Below, piece after piece: positions 24,953 through 34,318 of a DNA stretch of 51,517 nt. The notes beneath the pieces were generated by a model that saw nothing but the letters and a program-made list of their open reading frames with translations, made no database searches and had not been told where the DNA came from. The DNA comes from Deltaproteobacteria bacterium (GTDB lineage Bacteria; Desulfobacterota; DSM-4660; Desulfatiglandales; B25-G16), in assembly GCA_020351915.1 (NCBI GenBank), contig CP070673.1, forward strand, positions 3,250,779 through 3,302,295. The letters are read 5' to 3'. Position 1 is the first letter of the stretch. The number at the start of each line of letters is the position of its first letter. A program made the position numbers and the translations under genes.

Positions 24953-25891
24953 TTATTGCTTTTTTTGCCGGCGAAAAAATTCTCGTGCCTGTTCAATATC
25001 TCGACTGATCTGTTGGGAAAGCTCTTCGACAGTGGTGAAGGTTATTTCATCACGCAAACGCGAAAGGAAATTTACCTTAATGTTCTGCTTCACTATATTG
25101 GCAGAAAAATCAAAAATGTGGGTCTCTACCGACAACGTTTTGTCTTTGAAGGTAGGATTGTAGCCTATGTTCGTTAATCCTTGGTAGAGCTTGCCCTCAA
25201 ACTCTACAGTAACGATATATACGCCTTCCCGAGGTATTAGTCCATCAGGCAGTCTGAGGTTGGCTGTTGCGTAACCGAGGAGAGGTTCACCCCTCTTCCT
25301 GCCTTCGATAACCTTTCCTCTAATCTGATAATTTCTTCCAAGCAACCGATTTGCCTCAGATACGCTGCCCTCTACAATAAGGTTACGAATTGATGTGCTG
25401 GACACCAGAGTTTTTCCTGCGTAGACAGATCTGACTTGATGGACCGTAAATTTGAACTCTTGGCCCATTTCCCTCAGGAGTTGGATATTACCTTCTCTGC
25501 TATGACCGAAGGCATAATCGTAACCGACCACTATCTCTTTGATCCCTATCTTATCCACTAAGATATCTTTGACAAAATCTCTGGCGGAGATCCCAGCAAA
25601 CTTTAAGGTAAACTTGATTAGAAGCAGTATGTCGATACCTTGGCTCATTACCAGCTCTTTTTTTTGTTCCGAGATGGTTATGAGTGGTCTCAGTTTTTCG
25701 GGTGACATCACCTTTATGGGATGGGGCTCAAAGGTGATCACTACCGATGTTCCCTGCAAATCCATTGCCCTGGCTCTAACCTTTTTAAAAAGCGTCTGAT
25801 GCCCTTTGTGAACGCCGTCGAAGTTCCCAATAGTGACTACAGGGTTGTTGATATTATCAGGCAGATTATCAAGAGTGCAGATGAGAGTCAT
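24953..25891 (-). CDS. ribF: Bifunctional riboflavin kinase/FAD synthetase
   Basis: Makes FMN from riboflavin and then FAD. The N-terminal adenylyltransferase domain has TIGNFDGVHKGHQ (nucleotide-binding loop) and SSTSIRNLI. The C-terminal kinase domain has IRGKVIEGRKRGEPLLGYATANL and later GVYIVTVEFEGKLYQGLTNIGYNPTF. I begin at the internal ATG (protein MTLICTLDNLPDN), since the extra 17 residues from 25942 are basic and atypical; AAGAAGGGA lies 11 nt before 25891. The HD-domain gene lies directly upstream on the same strand. FAD supply matters to the flavin-rich acd/ETF system here, but this is a housekeeping gene. Confidence 0.94.
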   Translation of the reverse strand: MTLICTLDNLPDNINNPVVTIGNFDGVHKGHQTLFKKVRARAMDLQGTSVVITFEPHPIKVMSPEKLRPLITISEQKKELVMSQGIDILLLIKFTLKFAGISARDFVKDILVDKIGIKEIVVGYDYAFGHSREGNIQLLREMGQEFKFTVHQVRSVYAGKTLVSSTSIRNLIVEGSVSEANRLLGRNYQIRGKVIEGRKRGEPLLGYATANLRLPDGLIPREGVYIVTVEFEGKLYQGLTNIGYNPTFKDKTLSVETHIFDFSANIVKQNIKVNFLSRLRDEITFTTVEELSQQISRDIEQAREFFRRQKKQ

Positions 25892-25956
25892 AGAATCACG
25901 ATCCCTTCTTTTTAGCGCATAAACCTTTCCACGTTTGGGCATCAGCCTGTTGACAC

Positions 25957-26748
25957 CTACGTGGCATGTAAAGCAACATACTTCTCTGCCGTTGCCAGTA
26001 CCTTTTTCGACTCTGGTGTTTCTGGGAGTCTGCGAGCAATTTTTTGTAGATATTCTCGGTTTTTGATTTCCTGAAACGTTGGAGAGAAGTTTATATCATA
26101 TACCCAGCCAACCTGTAGAAGCTTATAGTCATTCAGATTTCTTACGCAACCTGCGCTTGATGTCTGACGCGAATAGAGGTCATCCAAGATCTCTTGAGAA
26201 TATCCGGGGGTATCTAGTAGACCCAGTTCCAGAGCCACGTGAGGATTATGATCTTGTTCGTTCTGATAGTAGTCTATTACAACTCTCCAGATATCCAGCT
26301 TGTCCGCATCCCGGAGTAATTTGCAAAAAAAGAGACACCGAGGCTCCTCATCCTCGGGTAGTTTGTGGAGATTATGATAAAGGATGCCCTTCGTTATGAT
26401 CTCTTTTTCCTCGTACGACAACGTACTGAGAATAGGGGTATCTGAAATCTCCCTTACCCCAAGCTCAGCATGATTTTTTGAAAGATCATCTCTGAATGTT
26501 CCATATTTTCGATACTGGTAGAAGCGTCCAATATCATGAAAGAGACCGAGCACTTCGGCCAGCACGATGTCTTGCCCAGGCATATTTAGTCTGTGACCGA
26601 TCACTGTTACCTCTTCTTGCACCCTCTGGGAGTGCTCATCTTTGAGTTGGATGGCCCACTGCCGTTCCTGGTCATGCTCCTGAGAATAGAAATGAGATAC
26701 ATACTCAGTGTACCACGACTGAAAATAGGGGAATTGATCTCTTGTCAT
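25957..26748 (-). CDS. HD-domain phosphohydrolase
   Basis: A 263-residue metal-dependent HD-superfamily hydrolase. Conserved residues: His39 (DEHSQRV), His71-Asp72 (GLFHDIGRFYQYRKYG), a following His in NHAELG, YHN, and the distal Asp in RDADKLDIWRVV. No signal peptide. It ends 14 nt before the longest ribF frame, so the pair is probably cotranscribed. Substrate unknown; related stand-alone HD proteins act on nucleotides or phosphate esters. Confidence 0.85.
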   Translation of the reverse strand: MTRDQFPYFQSWYTEYVSHFYSQEHDQERQWAIQLKDEHSQRVQEEVTVIGHRLNMPGQDIVLAEVLGLFHDIGRFYQYRKYGTFRDDLSKNHAELGVREISDTPILSTLSYEEKEIITKGILYHNLHKLPEDEEPRCLFFCKLLRDADKLDIWRVVIDYYQNEQDHNPHVALELGLLDTPGYSQEILDDLYSRQTSSAGCVRNLNDYKLLQVGWVYDINFSPTFQEIKNREYLQKIARRLPETPESKKVLATAEKYVALHAT

Positions 26749-26853
26749 AGCTGACTTCGGTATCGCTGTATAGGATTACCTGTACCCACTTTTTGCCGAA
26801 GGTTTTTTACCTTATTTTCTATTTTTCCACAATCTTTATTCGTAGCGGTTAAC

Positions 26854-27067
26854 GGGTTCACGGTTCAGAGGTTGTGGATTCACCGTAAACCCGACTGCCA
26901 TGCGAGACCTGAGAATATATGCAAAGATAGGTTATTGGGGCTGTTCAGGGCAGGGTTGAAGAAAGAAATCGGTGTTGAGGCACGAGCGGGTAAGTTAAGT
27001 ACCCGCTGGATTACGAGCAACGTCAACGAAAGAAAGGTCACCCTGAACGGTGAACTCTGAACCTGTC
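26854..27067. repeat. Small foldback element with GTTCA-rich inverted ends
   Basis: Fills the 540-bp gap between the HD gene and coaX. The left end has GGGTTCACGGTTCAGAGG (26854-26871); the right end, on the other strand, has AGGTTCAGAGTTCACCGTTC (27048-27067). A perfect inner hairpin AGCGGGTA/TACCCGCT lies at 26985-27007. The inside shows no ORF of note. The same GTTCA-rich end recurs at 51118-51140. The rest of the gap (27068-27284) shows nothing recognisable. Confidence 0.55.
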
Positions 27068-27284
27068 CACGCCTACCTTTGTTCTAAAAGACGTTCTCTT
27101 AGACTACAGTAGAGACATGATCGAATTCTTTCAGGCCAGTTGCAGAGGATTCCGAGGGCCTCATGGCTGTAGGCACGCTAACGTGGGGTTCTGAAGATTA
27201 TGGGCAATAGCCAGTAACGCTAAGGGGGAGAAGGGAGAGAACGTGAAGCGTTGCGCAAACTGATTAGGATGGGGTAATGGGTAT

Positions 27285-28064
27285 CTATGCCTGGGCAGGT
27301 GCGTTTAGCTCGAATATCGTTTTAAGTCCTTCAAGGGCCAAAAACTCTTCGACGTAGTCGATTGTTGTGGCCTCAGATTTAATTAAAGGGGCCAGACCTC
27401 CTGTTGCGACAACCGTAGTATCAGATCCTACCTCTTTTTTTATCCGGTTAACTATTCCATCAACCAGGCCAGCATATCCATAAATAAGACCTGCATTCAT
27501 GCTGCTGATGGTTTCTTTCGCTATAACGGTTTTGGGTTTGGCAAATATCTCAACTCGAGGCAACTTGGAGGCCTTTTGAAAAAGAGCCTCAGCGGAGATG
27601 GTTATCCCTGGAGCAATGGCTCCCCCTTCATAAACACCTTCAGGGGATATGTAATCAAAGGTCGTAGCTGTACCAAAATCCACTATGATCAGCCCTGTCC
27701 CGTATTTCTGGTACGCAGCTACTGCATTTACTATCCTATCAGCCCCAACCTCTTTTGGATGTTCATATTCAATGGGCATTCCTGTGTTGATATCTGGTCC
27801 CACGATCATTGGTTCCTGGCCAAAATAACGGAGGCAAAACTCTCTAAAGGCACTCAACAGGGGTGGCACAACGCAGGAGATAATGACAGCATCGACACTG
27901 CTCATCTCTAACTTGGCTGGCATAAACAGATTGTTGACTAATAGACCCAATTCATCACCGGTCATATCTCTTTCTGTTCTTATTCGCCAGTGATCCAGCA
28001 TGGTATCATCTTGAAAGATACCAAGGACAATGTTGGTATTGCCCACATCTATGCATAGGAGCAT
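27285..28064 (-). CDS. coaX: Type III pantothenate kinase
   Basis: First step of CoA synthesis: phosphorylation of pantothenate. An ASKHA-fold CoaX of 259 residues starting MLLCIDVGNTNIVLGIF. Further motifs: GPDINTGMPIEYEHPKEVGADRIVNA and LIIVDFGTATTFDYI, then GGAIAPGI and ATGGLAPLI. AAGGGA lies 6 nt before the ATG. It is the last gene of the minus-strand run tilS-ftsH-folP-coaX, with a 97-bp foldback element just upstream. birA, its usual neighbour, is absent. Confidence 0.96.
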   Translation of the reverse strand: MLLCIDVGNTNIVLGIFQDDTMLDHWRIRTERDMTGDELGLLVNNLFMPAKLEMSSVDAVIISCVVPPLLSAFREFCLRYFGQEPMIVGPDINTGMPIEYEHPKEVGADRIVNAVAAYQKYGTGLIIVDFGTATTFDYISPEGVYEGGAIAPGITISAEALFQKASKLPRVEIFAKPKTVIAKETISSMNAGLIYGYAGLVDGIVNRIKKEVGSDTTVVATGGLAPLIKSEATTIDYVEEFLALEGLKTIFELNAPAQA

Positions 28065-28075
28065 AATAAATCCCT

Positions 28076-28172
28076 TGAGACCTTTGCATAGCCTCTTAAA
28101 TACAACTCGGCCTACGTGTAATAGTTTAGAATTGGGGTAACATTTACAGGTTACGGTTATGCAAGAGTCTCA
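28076..28172. repeat. 97-bp MITE-like inverted-repeat element
   Basis: Ends TGAGACCTTTGCATAG (28076-28091) and TTATGCAAGAGTCTCA (28157-28172), inverted with 13 of 16 matching. It is non-coding and sits 12 bp upstream of the coaX start. TTGAGACCTTTGCA also occurs at 18389. The terminal sequence resembles the ends of DDE-type insertion sequences, but no transposase is nearby, so it looks like a non-autonomous relic. Confidence 0.6.
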
Positions 28173-28178
28173 GTAAAC

Positions 28179-28214
28179 CCAACAAACACAAGAAACTCAA
28201 CAGACACAACAAAC
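28179..28214. repeat. Short AAC-rich low-complexity repeat
   Basis: Imperfect tandem copies of CAACAAACAC/CAACAGACAC-type units between the MITE-like element and folP. Non-coding. Confidence 0.5.
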
Positions 28215-28229
28215 CCTAAGAAAGCTTAT

Positions 28230-29105
28230 TCAGGTTTTCGGCTGAGAACTGCCAGATTCTATGGCCTCGATCATGCGTACTGTTTCCCTAGCAGCCTTAA
28301 CATTGTGGACCCTTACGATATCTGCTCCATTCATCACAGCAGCAGCAATAGTGGCCATAGTACCAGTTTCCCGAGATTCCAATGGAAGACCAAGAACGTG
28401 GCCTATGAAGGCCTTATTTGAGGTACCCACCAGAACTGGTTGTCCAAGAGAAGAGAATGTATGCAATTCTTTTATTATCTTGAGATTATCATCAAAAGAC
28501 TTACCAAAACCAATACCAGGATCAATGATGATGAGCTCTCTCTTGATGCCAATCCCAGCCGCCTGCTCTATAGCTCTGCTTAAGAATCCTGCTATCTCCC
28601 CAAGAAGATCCTTATAGGCTGGCTTTACCTGCATATCCTTAGGCGTTCCCTTCATGTGCATCAACACAATGGGCACACCTGCCTCTGCAACAAGAGGACC
28701 CATAGCAGGATCAAACCTCAGAGCACTTACATCGTTCACCATGGTAGCGCCCGCCTCGAGGGCCTGTCTGGCTACCTCGCTTTTATAGGTGTCTATGCTT
28801 ATGGGCACTTTGACTTCACGGCTGAGGGCCTTGATGACAGGTATTACCCTCCCGAGCTCTTGATCAAGGGGGAGGGGATCAGAAGAAGGTCTTGTTGATT
28901 CACCTCCGACATCAATGATATCAGCACCCTCCACGGCCATGCTTAAACCACTCTTCACAGCGTCATTTAAACGGAAATGGATACCTCCATCAAAAAAAGA
29001 ATCAGGCGTAACATTCAGTATGCCCATGACAGAGGTTTTTGAGTCAAGATCGAGATGATGTCCTAACCAGTTTAGGATTTTGGGTTTTTCTACCTGGCGA
29101 GTCAC
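28230..29105 (-). CDS. folP: Dihydropteroate synthase
   Basis: Folate pathway: joins 4-aminobenzoate to the pterin pyrophosphate. TIM barrel with [16 protein letters not shown] (pyrophosphate-binding loop, residues 26-41), [16 protein letters not shown], and [17 protein letters not shown]. Length 291. It starts with GTG at 29105, which lies 62 nt inside the 3' end of ftsH, a long same-strand overlap. The ribosome binding site is weak, so translational coupling to ftsH is likely. Confidence 0.96.
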   Translation of the reverse strand: MTRQVEKPKILNWLGHHLDLDSKTSVMGILNVTPDSFFDGGIHFRLNDAVKSGLSMAVEGADIIDVGGESTRPSSDPLPLDQELGRVIPVIKALSREVKVPISIDTYKSEVARQALEAGATMVNDVSALRFDPAMGPLVAEAGVPIVLMHMKGTPKDMQVKPAYKDLLGEIAGFLSRAIEQAAGIGIKRELIIIDPGIGFGKSFDDNLKIIKELHTFSSLGQPVLVGTSNKAFIGHVLGLPLESRETGTMATIAAAVMNGADIVRVHNVKAARETVRMIEAIESGSSQPKT

Positions 29106-30933
29106 TTTTCTTTTTCGCGGTTGGCTTTCTTGATTGTCTCTTTTTTCTCTTATTGCCCATTATTTCTTCTATCTCACGCCCGTTTAAGGTCTCTCTTTCC
29201 AGGAGCCCTTTGGCGAGCTTGTCAAGGGTATCAAGATTATCACTGATCATCTTATGGGTCTTTTGGTAGTTCTCGGTTACAAGACTATTGACCTCTTTAT
29301 CAATTCTTTGGGCTGTCTCTTCACTATAATCTCTATGTTGGGCGATCTCACGTCCCAAGAATATCTCTTCCTCTTTCTTGCCGAAGGTTAACGGGCCGAG
29401 TTCCTCACTCATACCGTACTCGCAGACCATCTTTCTTGCTATTTCCGTGGCCCTCTCTATGTCATTGCTTGCACCAGTCGTCTGAGTATGTAAGGCAATT
29501 TCCTCAGCTATCCTTCCTCCCATTAGCACGCAAATGTTAGTGATGAGGTAATCCTTGGTATAGGTGTGTTTATCATCCAAAGGGAGCTGCTGTGTCAATC
29601 CGAGGGCCCTGCCTCTCGGAATAATGGTCACCTTATGTATCGGATCGGCATCGGGAAGAAGTTTGGCTACCAAAGTGTGCCCTGCCTCATGAAATGCAGT
29701 AGTTTTCTTCTCTTCATCGCTTATGATCATGCTCTTTCTTTCGGTACCCATGAGAACCTTATCTTTTGCATCTTCCAGGTCTGACATATCAATTTTGTCT
29801 TTATTTCTCCTGGCTGCAAGCAAGGCTGCCTCATTGGTCATATTCTCGATGTCTGCGCCGGTAAAGCCAGGTGTCCCCCTAGCAATTACAGAAAGATTAA
29901 TATCGTCTGCCATCCTCGTTTTTTGGGTGTGGACTCTAAGTATGGCCTCCCGTCCCTTCACATCGGGAACCGGGACAACCACCTGCCGGTCAAACCTCCC
30001 CGGTCGCAATAATGCTGGGTCCAGCACATCCGGCCGGTTGGTGGCTGAAATAAGAATGACCCCTTCATTGGATTCGAATCCATCCATTTCCACCAAGAGC
30101 TGATTCAACGTCTGTTCTCGTTCATCGTGACCCCCTCCTAATCCAGCACCCCGGTGTCGGCCAACAGCATCAATCTCGTCTAAGAAGATAATACACGGGG
30201 CGTTCTTTTTTCCCTGGACAAAGAGATCTCTCACCCTTGAGGCACCAACACCCACGAACATTTCCACAAAATCGGAGCCACTAATGCTAAGGAAGGGGAC
30301 CCCTGCCTCTCCTGCGATGGCCCTGGCCAAGAGAGTTTTACCCGTTCCAGGGGCACCTACCAGAAGTACACCCTTGGGGATTCTGCCTCCGAGGCGAGTG
30401 AATTTCTTTGGGTCTCTCAGAAACTCTATGATTTCTTGAAGCTCTTCTTTGGCTTCATCAATGCCGGCCACATCCTCAAAGGTCACCTTATTTCCATCAT
30501 CACTAACGAGTCGGGCGCGGCTTTTACCAAATGAAAGTGCCTTGCCGCCTCCCACCTGCATCTGACGCATAAAGAAAATCCACACTCCTATCAAAAGAAT
30601 CATAGGGAACCAGGATACGAGGACTGTCATGTACCATGGTGACGTTTCGTCTGGTTTGGCAGTTATTTCTATCTCCTTATCGCGTAAGATCTTTATGAGT
30701 TCAAGATCCTTGGGCGCAAAGGTTCTAAAAGGTCGGCCCTGATTTGTGATACCGGAGATTTTATCGCCCTGAATAGTGATTTGGCCAACGTCTCCTCGTT
30801 CTACCATATTCAGAAATTCACTATAGCTTAACTGTCCCGTCTGGGTAGTCTCCTTTTTGAAGATCTGAAAGAGTAAGATCAACATCAGGCTGATGACCAG
30901 CCAAAGGGTTAAGTTTTTTGAAAATGCGTTCAA
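29044..30933 (-). CDS. ftsH: ATP-dependent zinc metalloprotease FtsH
   Basis: Membrane-anchored AAA+ protease for quality control. Two membrane helices: residues 8-24 and about 101-122, flanking a periplasmic domain. Walker A GAPGTGKT is at 193-200, Walker B IIFLDEID near 248-255, the SRH ends at RPGRFDR, and the zinc site is HEAGH at 415-419. Length is 629, typical. The C-terminal tail is very basic. The start is TTG, with GGAG 8 nt upstream. It sits between tilS and folP, an order common in proteobacteria. Confidence 0.97.
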   Translation of the reverse strand: MNAFSKNLTLWLVISLMLILLFQIFKKETTQTGQLSYSEFLNMVERGDVGQITIQGDKISGITNQGRPFRTFAPKDLELIKILRDKEIEITAKPDETSPWYMTVLVSWFPMILLIGVWIFFMRQMQVGGGKALSFGKSRARLVSDDGNKVTFEDVAGIDEAKEELQEIIEFLRDPKKFTRLGGRIPKGVLLVGAPGTGKTLLARAIAGEAGVPFLSISGSDFVEMFVGVGASRVRDLFVQGKKNAPCIIFLDEIDAVGRHRGAGLGGGHDEREQTLNQLLVEMDGFESNEGVILISATNRPDVLDPALLRPGRFDRQVVVPVPDVKGREAILRVHTQKTRMADDINLSVIARGTPGFTGADIENMTNEAALLAARRNKDKIDMSDLEDAKDKVLMGTERKSMIISDEEKKTTAFHEAGHTLVAKLLPDADPIHKVTIIPRGRALGLTQQLPLDDKHTYTKDYLITNICVLMGGRIAEEIALHTQTTGASNDIERATEIARKMVCEYGMSEELGPLTFGKKEEEIFLGREIAQHRDYSEETAQRIDKEVNSLVTENYQKTHKMISDNLDTLDKLAKGLLERETLNGREIEEIMGNKRKKRQSRKPTAKKKSDSPGRKTQNPKLVRTSSRS

Positions 30934-31016
30934 CTATTTTTCTCCTTTGCCTAGATTGATTAAGATTAGCGGAATTATGAAAAATGCCTATTTGAAATAT
31001 ATACATATACCATAAT

Positions 31017-32405
31017 TTATTCAACTCTACATCTTAAAATTCTTTTTGTGTCCTCGGTAACCCTGTATCTCTGATCAATCTGAATGCCACACACCCACAC
31101 TATGTCATCACGACTTTTGAGAACAGGAACCTTCTTTCTTTGATCAGATGGAATCTTATTGTCAATAAAGACATCTTTCACCTTTCTAAAACCATTAAGC
31201 CCGAGGGGCATAAACTCGTCTCCTGCTCGAAAGTTTCTTATTAGGAGAGGCCATTCGATTCTGTCAAGGTCAACGAATGCCTCTTGAGGCGAAGGAGAAT
31301 ACCCCAAGAAAGCCTTTGTTGGCTGTTCCTCTAATAGAATTGTTTGATTGATTTCATGAAGGTGAAATCTCCCCATCTGCTCTATGCAGTACGCATAATC
31401 GCTGGTTTCCACTTCAGTCCCTAAGGAAAATCTGAGCCTTTCATATATCTTTGCTACTATGAGCTTTTCAGGAAGATTTGTTTTGAGTTGGGGTTTCACA
31501 TTATTGGCAAGATCAATGATTGCCTTGATATGTCCGATATCTATCCTCCGAAGATTTCCCTTAATCTGTTTTATTGCCTGCCGGATAATGCGATACTGAA
31601 GCGGGAAGGGTAGCTCTTGAAGGCTGGCAATAGAAAGGTCTATTGCATTTTTCGAGGAATCAAGGGTCACGCTCTCGAAACCCTTGCGTGCCTCTTCTTC
31701 CATAAATTGGTTTTCTTCTCTACAGAGAGAGGCGAGTTCACCCAGATGCTGGATAAGCCGGGGTTGGTAGGCTAAGAGAACTGGCATAAGTTCTAAGCGC
31801 ATCTTGTTTCTGAGATACCTTTTTTCGAGATTTGAGCTGTCTACCATAAAAGGTATTTCCTGTTGCTTCAGGTACGCATGGATTTCATCCCTCGTTACCT
31901 GAATCAGGGGCCTTATAAACCGATTTTCCCGAACTGGAGGTATTCCTGATAATCCCGTTGGGCCACTTCCTCTCAAAAGGTGCATAAGTACTGTTTCGGC
32001 CTGATCATTCATGTTGTGACCGAGGGCCACCTTTTGGGCGTTATGCTCCGCAAGAACTTTTTCAAAAAACTGATACCTGATTCCTCGGGCTTTTTCCTCA
32101 ACAGAGGTCCCCGGTGCTTTGGTCACATTGCTGGCCTTTTCATAAGCAAGGGCGAGATTGAGCCTGCTCGCCAAGTTGGAAACAAATTGGGTTTCTTTTT
32201 CATCTTCCCGTGGTCTTAACCCGTGGTCCAGATGGGCAACAATGAGGCTGATCTTCAGCTCATCTCGAAGTTTAAAAAGGATTTTCAAGAGGCAGACAGA
32301 ATCTGGCCCTCCAGACACAGCTGTGACAATCCTCTCTCCGCCGTCAATCATTCCATGCTCGAGGATGGTCAAGAGAACCTTTTTTTCTGTAGGATGTAAG
32401 TTCAA
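31017..32405 (-). CDS. tilS: tRNA(Ile)-lysidine synthase
   Basis: Converts C34 of tRNA-Ile(CAU) to lysidine with ATP and lysine. The N-type ATP pyrophosphatase loop is SGGPDS at residues 31-36; then HLDHGLRPREDEKE, and KVALGHNMNDQAETVLMHLLRGSG. The C-terminal region (ending RVTEDTKRILRC) fits the TilS C domain. Length 462. It starts with TTG, preceded by CAGGT. First gene of the minus-strand run with ftsH and folP. Confidence 0.95.
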   Translation of the reverse strand: MNLHPTEKKVLLTILEHGMIDGGERIVTAVSGGPDSVCLLKILFKLRDELKISLIVAHLDHGLRPREDEKETQFVSNLASRLNLALAYEKASNVTKAPGTSVEEKARGIRYQFFEKVLAEHNAQKVALGHNMNDQAETVLMHLLRGSGPTGLSGIPPVRENRFIRPLIQVTRDEIHAYLKQQEIPFMVDSSNLEKRYLRNKMRLELMPVLLAYQPRLIQHLGELASLCREENQFMEEEARKGFESVTLDSSKNAIDLSIASLQELPFPLQYRIIRQAIKQIKGNLRRIDIGHIKAIIDLANNVKPQLKTNLPEKLIVAKIYERLRFSLGTEVETSDYAYCIEQMGRFHLHEINQTILLEEQPTKAFLGYSPSPQEAFVDLDRIEWPLLIRNFRAGDEFMPLGLNGFRKVKDVFIDNKIPSDQRKKVPVLKSRDDIVWVCGIQIDQRYRVTEDTKRILRCRVE

Positions 32406-32652
32406 TTTGAAAGTTACCTGTTAGTGACATAAACTTACTAGTTCGTTCATTCTCACAGAACAAGGCCAGCGATCAAGTCACAGCCTCACAGTTCATTGCC
32501 CACTCGTAGAATACCTTATTTCATGCGCCTTAGGATAGAAAATAAAGATATTCCTATAAAGGAATTTGTCACTTTGATCAATTCCCTAATTATGTTGACC
32601 CCAGACAGTAGTTTTTATTAAAATGATCTAGTCTTAACCTGGAGGTTTGTCA

Positions 32653-33840
32653 TTGGTGGCAAAGGACACTACTACGAGGGGCAGGGTTTTGAATGATGTT
32701 AAACAGCGTCTTCGTCTTCTGGAGAAAGAAAGGCTTTCCCATTATGCGACCCTGAGCAGTCAGGCTATCCGGCGAAGAAACGAACCGGAGATTGCAGAGG
32801 GCCACAGGGAGAACTTTTCTATTGATGGCGATCGGATTCTTCACTCTCTCGCCTATACCAGGTACATAGATAAGACCCAGGTGTTCTACCTTATTAGAAA
32901 TGATCACATTACCCATCGCGTCCTTCATGTGCAGTTGGTTTCTAAGATTGGCCGGACAATTGGCCATCTGCTCAGGCTTAATGAGGATCTCATTGAGGCC
33001 ATTGCCCTCGGTCATGACCTCGGTCATGCGCCTTTTGGGCATGATGGTGAGAAGTTTTTGTCAAATTTGTCTCAGGAATATGGACTCGGTAATTTCTTAC
33101 ACAATGTTCAAGGCATACGCTTTCTGGAGATAATAGAAAGAAAAGGACGCGGTTGGAACCTTTCTCTTCAGGTTTTGGATGGGATGCTCACTCATAATGG
33201 GGAGGTTCATAATCCCGATTTATACCCTGATAGGGATAAGGACTTTACCCGATTGGAAAAAGAAATCCAAAAGCTAACAGAGGATCCAGAATTTCCCGTC
33301 TTGCCAATGACACTAGAGGGATGCGTTGTGAGGATGGCAGACACCATTAGCTATGTTGGCAGAGATATTGAGGATGCAATAAGGCTGGGATTGATAACAC
33401 GGAAGGATATTCCAGCAGATTGCTCTCGCAGATTGGGAGAAACAAACGGAACGATCGTGTACAACTTGGTTGAGGATCTGATCTCTAAGAGTCTGGAAAA
33501 ACCCTATGTTACCTTTAGCCGTGAGGTAGCAGATGCCCTAAAGAAGCTTAAGGATTTTAATCAGGAGTATATATATACACACCCGAGCGCCAAGAATCAA
33601 ACGCACAAGTTAGGATTGATGTTTGGATTGCTCTTTGAAAAGTATTACCAGGACCTACAATCTGGACAGGATAATTCGGTTATTTTTAGAGAGTTCTTAG
33701 ATGGGATGTCTCCTGAATATCGGGATAATACTCCTCCTGCCATGATTGCTCGCGATTTTATCGCTGGAATGACCGATGACTATTTTTTGCGCCAGTGTCA
33801 AGAGAACATCATGCCCCAGATTCTCTCAGACCGTTATTAA
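32653..33840 (+). CDS. dgt: Deoxyguanosinetriphosphate triphosphohydrolase-like protein
   Basis: HD-domain dNTP triphosphohydrolase of the dGTPase family, about 395 residues. Signature: FSIDGDRILHSLAYTRYIDKTQVF, then DHITHRVLHVQLVSKIGR (metal-binding His), GHDLGHAPFGHDGE (His-Asp pair) and later MADTISYVGRDIEDAIRLG. GGAGG at 32641-32645 is too close to the first TTG (32647). TTG at 32653 (7-nt spacing) or GTG at 32656 fits better. The family may clear dNTPs or act in genome maintenance; the exact substrate is uncertain. Monocistronic. Confidence 0.9.
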   Translation: MVAKDTTTRGRVLNDVKQRLRLLEKERLSHYATLSSQAIRRRNEPEIAEGHRENFSIDGDRILHSLAYTRYIDKTQVFYLIRNDHITHRVLHVQLVSKIGRTIGHLLRLNEDLIEAIALGHDLGHAPFGHDGEKFLSNLSQEYGLGNFLHNVQGIRFLEIIERKGRGWNLSLQVLDGMLTHNGEVHNPDLYPDRDKDFTRLEKEIQKLTEDPEFPVLPMTLEGCVVRMADTISYVGRDIEDAIRLGLITRKDIPADCSRRLGETNGTIVYNLVEDLISKSLEKPYVTFSREVADALKKLKDFNQEYIYTHPSAKNQTHKLGLMFGLLFEKYYQDLQSGQDNSVIFREFLDGMSPEYRDNTPPAMIARDFIAGMTDDYFLRQCQENIMPQILSDRY

Positions 33841-33895
33841 CCTTTCGACATTTCACTTATGCTCTCTGTCTCAAAGGTGTCATAAGAACTAATGG

Positions 33896-33914
33896 ATAGC
33901 TACCCCGTAGCTAT
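33896..33914 (+). repeat. Short perfect hairpin after dgt
   Basis: ATAGCTAC (33896-33903), three C residues, GTAGCTAT (33907-33914), not followed by a T-tract. Possibly an RNA 3'-end stabiliser. Confidence 0.4.
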
Positions 33915-33981
33915 TAGAGAGCTAAATTATAACCATCTGTAACTATTACTGTTTTTACACATTTTTTTTTAGAGAAAGTAG

Positions 33982-34010
33982 TTGACAAAACGCAAATAAA
34001 TAGGTAAATG
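33982..34010 (+). promoter_or_regulatory. Sigma70-type promoter upstream of the liv operon
   Basis: TTGACA (33982-33987), a 17-nt spacer and TAAATG (34005-34010); start near 34017. A terminator follows 115 nt downstream, so it may drive a short leader or small RNA rather than livG directly. Confidence 0.6.
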
Positions 34011-34131
34011 CCACATTCAAAGGCTAATAATAAGAACACCTACTTGGCCCAATAAATATGCTGTTATTTACCCACCCTTCTGACAACTCTTTATATCTCT
34101 TTTTGAAAAACAAATTTGCAGAGAATTTATC

Positions 34132-34168
34132 AAAGCCTCTCATGTGAACAGCACAGAGAGGCTTTTTT
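34132..34168 (+). terminator. Intrinsic terminator before livG
   Basis: AAAGCCTCTC (34132-34141) pairs with GAGAGGCTTT (34156-34165), 10 bp around a 14-nt loop, with TTTTTT at 34163-34168. It could end dgt transcripts or a short RNA from the promoter at 33982. livG starts 150 nt later. Confidence 0.8.
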
Positions 34169-34318
34169 GATCATTACGTTAGCTTATCTAGATACCCTAA
34201 TCCTGGGGGCTCACTGTGGAAGCTTCAAAGGGAGGCACAAATCTATCTGCGACCTCTTTCTCTATTAACTCACGAATCCTTTCAAATTCAGGAAGCTTAA
34301 TGTGGAGGCTTAATAGAC

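Noticed and set aside
28179..28214. CRISPR-like array
   Set aside because: The AAC-rich units are short, irregular and have no spacers.
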